Source: Vreelandella piezotolerans (lineage in GTDB: Bacteria; Pseudomonadota; Gammaproteobacteria; Pseudomonadales; Halomonadaceae). From it: 64,000 nt of DNA. How positions within the stretch are numbered: position 1 is the stretch's first letter; every line of letters starts with the position of its first letter. The DNA lies in the NCBI RefSeq assembly GCF_012427705.1, contig NZ_CP048602.1, forward strand, positions 2,728,001 through 2,792,000, read 5' to 3'. The notes under the pieces were generated by a model, which saw nothing but the letters and a program-made list of their open reading frames with translations, searched no databases and was not told the DNA's origin. A program made the position numbers and the translations under genes. This document shows positions 61,748 through 64,000 of this stretch, in pieces.

Positions 61748-62779
61748 TTAGGTTTCCAGCAGGCGAACGGCGTCGCCGGTGGAAACCCCTAGCCGATCGG
61801 CCTCATCGGGGGTGAGCACGATCGTGCTACTGTCGGCAGGGCCACGGCCGATCCAGCTCGCGGTAAAGTTCAGCATCTGGGTAGATGCCGCCAACCAGCG
61901 GCTAACGCTCTCTTGCGGCGCGTTAGAGGAGACTTCCACCTGATAAAGCTGCGAGTTGCGAATCGCCCGCACGTCATCGATGTAGGCCTCCACTGTGGGG
62001 CCACCATCGAAAATGTCGATATAGCCTTCCCAGCGCAGCCCCTCTTTTTTAAGCATCTCCAGCGCTGGCCGGGTGTGACGGTGCACCTGCCCGATACACG
62101 CCCGCGCCTCTTCCGACATGAAGGTGGTGTAGATCGGGAACTTGGGCATCAGCTCACCGATGAAGCTCTTCTGGCCCAGGCCGGTCAAGCGGTCGGCTTC
62201 GTTGAAATCCATGGGGAAGAAGTGTTTCCCCAGGCTCTCCCAGAAGGGACTAACGTTGTTCTCGTCGAACACGCCGCGCATCTCGGCCAGCACTTTCTGC
62301 GGGAAGCGGTCGCGAAACTGGGCAATAAACAGCCAGCGCGCTTTGGAAAGCAGCGCCCCGTTACGCAGGTGTTTGTTGGCCTCGCCGCGATACTCGGGGC
62401 GCAGAAACAGCGAACACACTTCGGCGTCGCCGGTGTGGTCGGAGCTCAAGAATAGCGTGTCGATGGTGCGATGCAGATCGAGCTGTACCGACGAGTGCGC
62501 CAGCGTACCCAACCGGTAGTTATAGAACGGCACTTCCCGCCCTACTTGGCCCTCAATGGCACAGCAGCCCGCCAGTTCACCATTAGTCTCATCTTCCAAT
62601 ACGAAGAAGTAGAGACGGTCGTCTACCGGCGTGCGCTCTTCGAAGGCGCGGGCGGCGGACTCGATTTTACCGGCCAAAAACTCGCGGTTATCCGGCAAGG
62701 AGGTAAAACCAACGCCTGCCTGCTGCGCAAGTGCCTGGAGCCCATCCAGATCATCACGGGCAATGGGTCGAATGCGCAT
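61748..62779 (-). CDS. astA: Arginine N-succinyltransferase, second (beta, AruG-like) subunit
   Basis: A 343-residue AstA-family protein that transfers succinyl from succinyl-CoA to the alpha-amino group of arginine. It has the GNAT-like AstA blocks RPIARDDLDGLQALAQQAGVGFTSLP, SPFWESLGKHFFPMDFNEADRLTG and EGYIDIFDGGPTVEAY. Like Pseudomonas aruF/aruG, two AstA-like genes lie in tandem, and this one is the closer match to classical AstA. Its ATG shares one base with the stop of the preceding subunit gene (TAATG), so the two are made in step as a heteromer. Confidence 0.95.
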   Translation of the reverse strand: MRIRPIARDDLDGLQALAQQAGVGFTSLPDNREFLAGKIESAARAFEERTPVDDRLYFFVLEDETNGELAGCCAIEGQVGREVPFYNYRLGTLAHSSVQLDLHRTIDTLFLSSDHTGDAEVCSLFLRPEYRGEANKHLRNGALLSKARWLFIAQFRDRFPQKVLAEMRGVFDENNVSPFWESLGKHFFPMDFNEADRLTGLGQKSFIGELMPKFPIYTTFMSEEARACIGQVHRHTRPALEMLKKEGLRWEGYIDIFDGGPTVEAYIDDVRAIRNSQLYQVEVSSNAPQESVSRWLAASTQMLNFTASWIGRGPADSSTIVLTPDEADRLGVSTGDAVRLLET

Positions 62780-63843
62780 TACATCTCTCCTTCATCGAGC
62801 GCGTCCACGGCGCTGGGCAGACTCAGCGGCGCGGCCAGCACCGCCCGTCCCTCTTCGACGCCCAAACGCGCGGCATGCTGCGGCGAGAGCATCAGCTGCC
62901 CCGTGGGCGAGAGCGCGTAGCGCGCGACGATGCATCGGAAATCACTCAGCGTTTGGTTGGCAATCATCGCCGGTTCGGCATCGGGTAGCGCGTGCTCGGG
63001 GCGTATCCGTACCGGGTGCCAGGCGGCGCGGCGGAAGGTTTCCAGGCGCTCGCGCTCGGCTTTGACGATGGGGCCTGCATCGAAAATATCCACGTGTCGG
63101 GAGCGCACGAACCCTTCGGCCAGCATTTCGCCCAGCGCCTCTTCATGGGCAGGATGCTCGCGGCCAATGGCAGCACGGGCCTGGGGCGTGAGCAGTGGCA
63201 AATAGAGCGGAAACTGCGGCATCACCTCGGCAATGAAGCTCTTTGAGCGCACGCCCGCTATGTGATTCATTTCTTGGAAGCTGCGGGCAAAAAAGTGGCG
63301 GCCCACGCTCTCCCAAAATGGAGATTCATTCTGGCTATCCAAAAAGCCGGGAAAAGCCACCGCCAGAATCCGTGAGAAGCGCTCCGGATACTGGGCGATG
63401 AACATCAGCCGCGCTCGGCGCAGAAGGCTCTCGGCGCTGGTGCCCTTGTAGCGCGGGTCGAGCGACAGTGCACAGAGCAGTGTGGCATCCGAGGCTTCAT
63501 GAGAGAGCGCCAGTGTTTGCACCTCACGACGCACGTTGAGCTGCTGCGATGCGTGAATCAGCGTCTCTTGGCGGTAGGTGTAGTAGGCCTCGGCAGCCCC
63601 CGCCTGGGCGCGGATGGTGGCCGTCCCCAGCACCTCGTTGCGGCTATCGTCCGCCAGCACGAACATATAGTGCTCGTTACCGGGGTACTCGATCTCGCTC
63701 TCGAATGCTTCTTGGGAGCGCACGATGCGCTCCTCGAGGCGATCCCGATTGGCGGGCAGGTTGGTAAGCCGAGGCACCGCATGCTCTGCCAATTGCTCCA
63801 AGGCGGGAAGGTCAGCCAGCGTGACCGGTCGGATTACCAACAT
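62779..63843 (-). CDS. aruF: Arginine/ornithine N-succinyltransferase, first (alpha, AruF-like) subunit
   Basis: A 354-residue AstA-family paralogue: MLVIRPVTLADLPALEQLAE at the start, then SPFWESVGRHFFARSFQEMNHIAG and SRHVDIFDAGPIVKAERE. It pairs with the following subunit. The ATG at 63843 has GAGGGGGCG at good distance. An alternative ATG at 63882, overlapping the astC stop as ATGA, would add 13 residues. The operon order C-F-G-D-B equals that of the Pseudomonas aru genes; aruE is not seen in the window after astB. Confidence 0.93.
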   Translation of the reverse strand: MLVIRPVTLADLPALEQLAEHAVPRLTNLPANRDRLEERIVRSQEAFESEIEYPGNEHYMFVLADDSRNEVLGTATIRAQAGAAEAYYTYRQETLIHASQQLNVRREVQTLALSHEASDATLLCALSLDPRYKGTSAESLLRRARLMFIAQYPERFSRILAVAFPGFLDSQNESPFWESVGRHFFARSFQEMNHIAGVRSKSFIAEVMPQFPLYLPLLTPQARAAIGREHPAHEEALGEMLAEGFVRSRHVDIFDAGPIVKAERERLETFRRAAWHPVRIRPEHALPDAEPAMIANQTLSDFRCIVARYALSPTGQLMLSPQHAARLGVEEGRAVLAAPLSLPSAVDALDEGEM

Positions 63844-63878
63844 AGTTAACGCCCCCTCTTGTGTGACTTGCGCCTGAC

Positions 63879-64000
63879 TCATGCGCTAGCGACAAGTCGC
63901 TCGATGGCACGCTCGAGACGCGCCATGCCCTCGGCGATGTCTTCCTCGGGAATCACCAGCGAGGGCGCCATACGCAGCACGTTGGGGCCTGCAATCAGCG
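63879..64000 (-). CDS. astC: Succinylornithine/acetylornithine aminotransferase, C-terminal end (runs off window)
   Basis: The last 40 or so codons of a class III aminotransferase: LIAGPNVLRMAPSLVIPEED then a helical end and a stop at 63879-63881. The GPNVLRxAPSLxI pattern is the usual C-terminal strand of the AstC/ArgD group. Its position as first gene of the ast operon supports AstC/AruC, which transaminates succinylornithine. The stop overlaps a possible ATG of the next gene. Catalytic residues are outside the window. Confidence 0.88.
   Translation of the reverse strand, partial: LIAGPNVLRMAPSLVIPEEDIAEGMARLERAIERLVASA

Noticed and set aside
1..64000. CRISPR arrays, tRNA or rRNA genes, insertion sequences, attachment sites
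   Set aside because: None was seen on either strand by reading; a tRNA or repeat-finding program would be needed to exclude small ones.

Overview
The window looks like chromosome of a halophilic gammaproteobacterium of the Halomonadaceae (Halomonas/Vreelandella type). The evidence is protein content: an arginine succinyltransferase operon with two AstA-like subunits, Mqo with an acidic tail, a TRAP transporter, several Na+/solute symporters and many acidic proteins, with GC-rich coding and short intergenic gaps. This assignment is inference from recognised families; no rRNA, tRNA, CRISPR array, prophage or insertion sequence was seen.

Layout. 1-9.6 kb: the start of a chemoreceptor, an YqhD/YahK-type aldehyde reductase with a divergent AraC regulator, VOC/LysR genes, mqo, and small stress or unknown genes. 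9.7-13.1 kb: a periplasmic binding protein and a chemoreceptor in one operon behind a sigma-28-like promoter. 13.2-22.1 kb: flavin reductase, arfB, a proline-racemase-fold enzyme with an oxidoreductase, MFS, CorA, a GAF-PAS-GGDEF protein, and a Na+/solute symporter controlled by a TPP riboswitch, hence a predicted thiamine or thiamine-precursor transporter. 22.2-25.3 kb: an AhpD-like protein, an unknown gene, and mmsA with a palindromic operator.

25.4-36.1 kb is the most intriguing block. It holds a zinc-ribbon metallopeptidase, an alpha-E gene with a circularly permuted ATP-grasp gene, and, divergently, a transglutaminase-DUF2126 giant, an ATP-grasp/alpha-E fusion and a second transglutaminase. 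The divergent region carries a sigma-54-like promoter and an NtrC-like site. This suggests a nitrogen-regulated system that makes and cuts peptide (amide) bonds and has no known product. 36.1-43.6 kb: TRAP transporter dctPQM, DUF3581, a large AsmA/TamB-like protein and a TRIC-family channel.

43.6-49.5 kb is an orphan type VI secretion cargo island: vgrG, a DUF4123 adaptor, two tandem DUF3304-like putative immunity genes and a Tle1/DUF2235-like effector whose GxSxG serine is replaced by Asp. Paired direct repeats precede vgrG. Next come a DUF305 gene broken by a one-base homopolymer change, an NfeD/SPFH pair, DUF2252, a symporter with its small partner and a glycosyltransferase. 56-58.3 kb: mesD-mesX, a folate-independent methionine synthase and its DUF1852 partner, preceded by a perfect MetR-type box. 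58.4-64 kb: a GNAT gene and the ast/aru arginine catabolic operon (astC end, aruF, astA/aruG, astD, astB), all on the minus strand and truncated by the window end.

Starts were chosen from ribosome binding sites and family N-termini, so several differ from the longest open frame.
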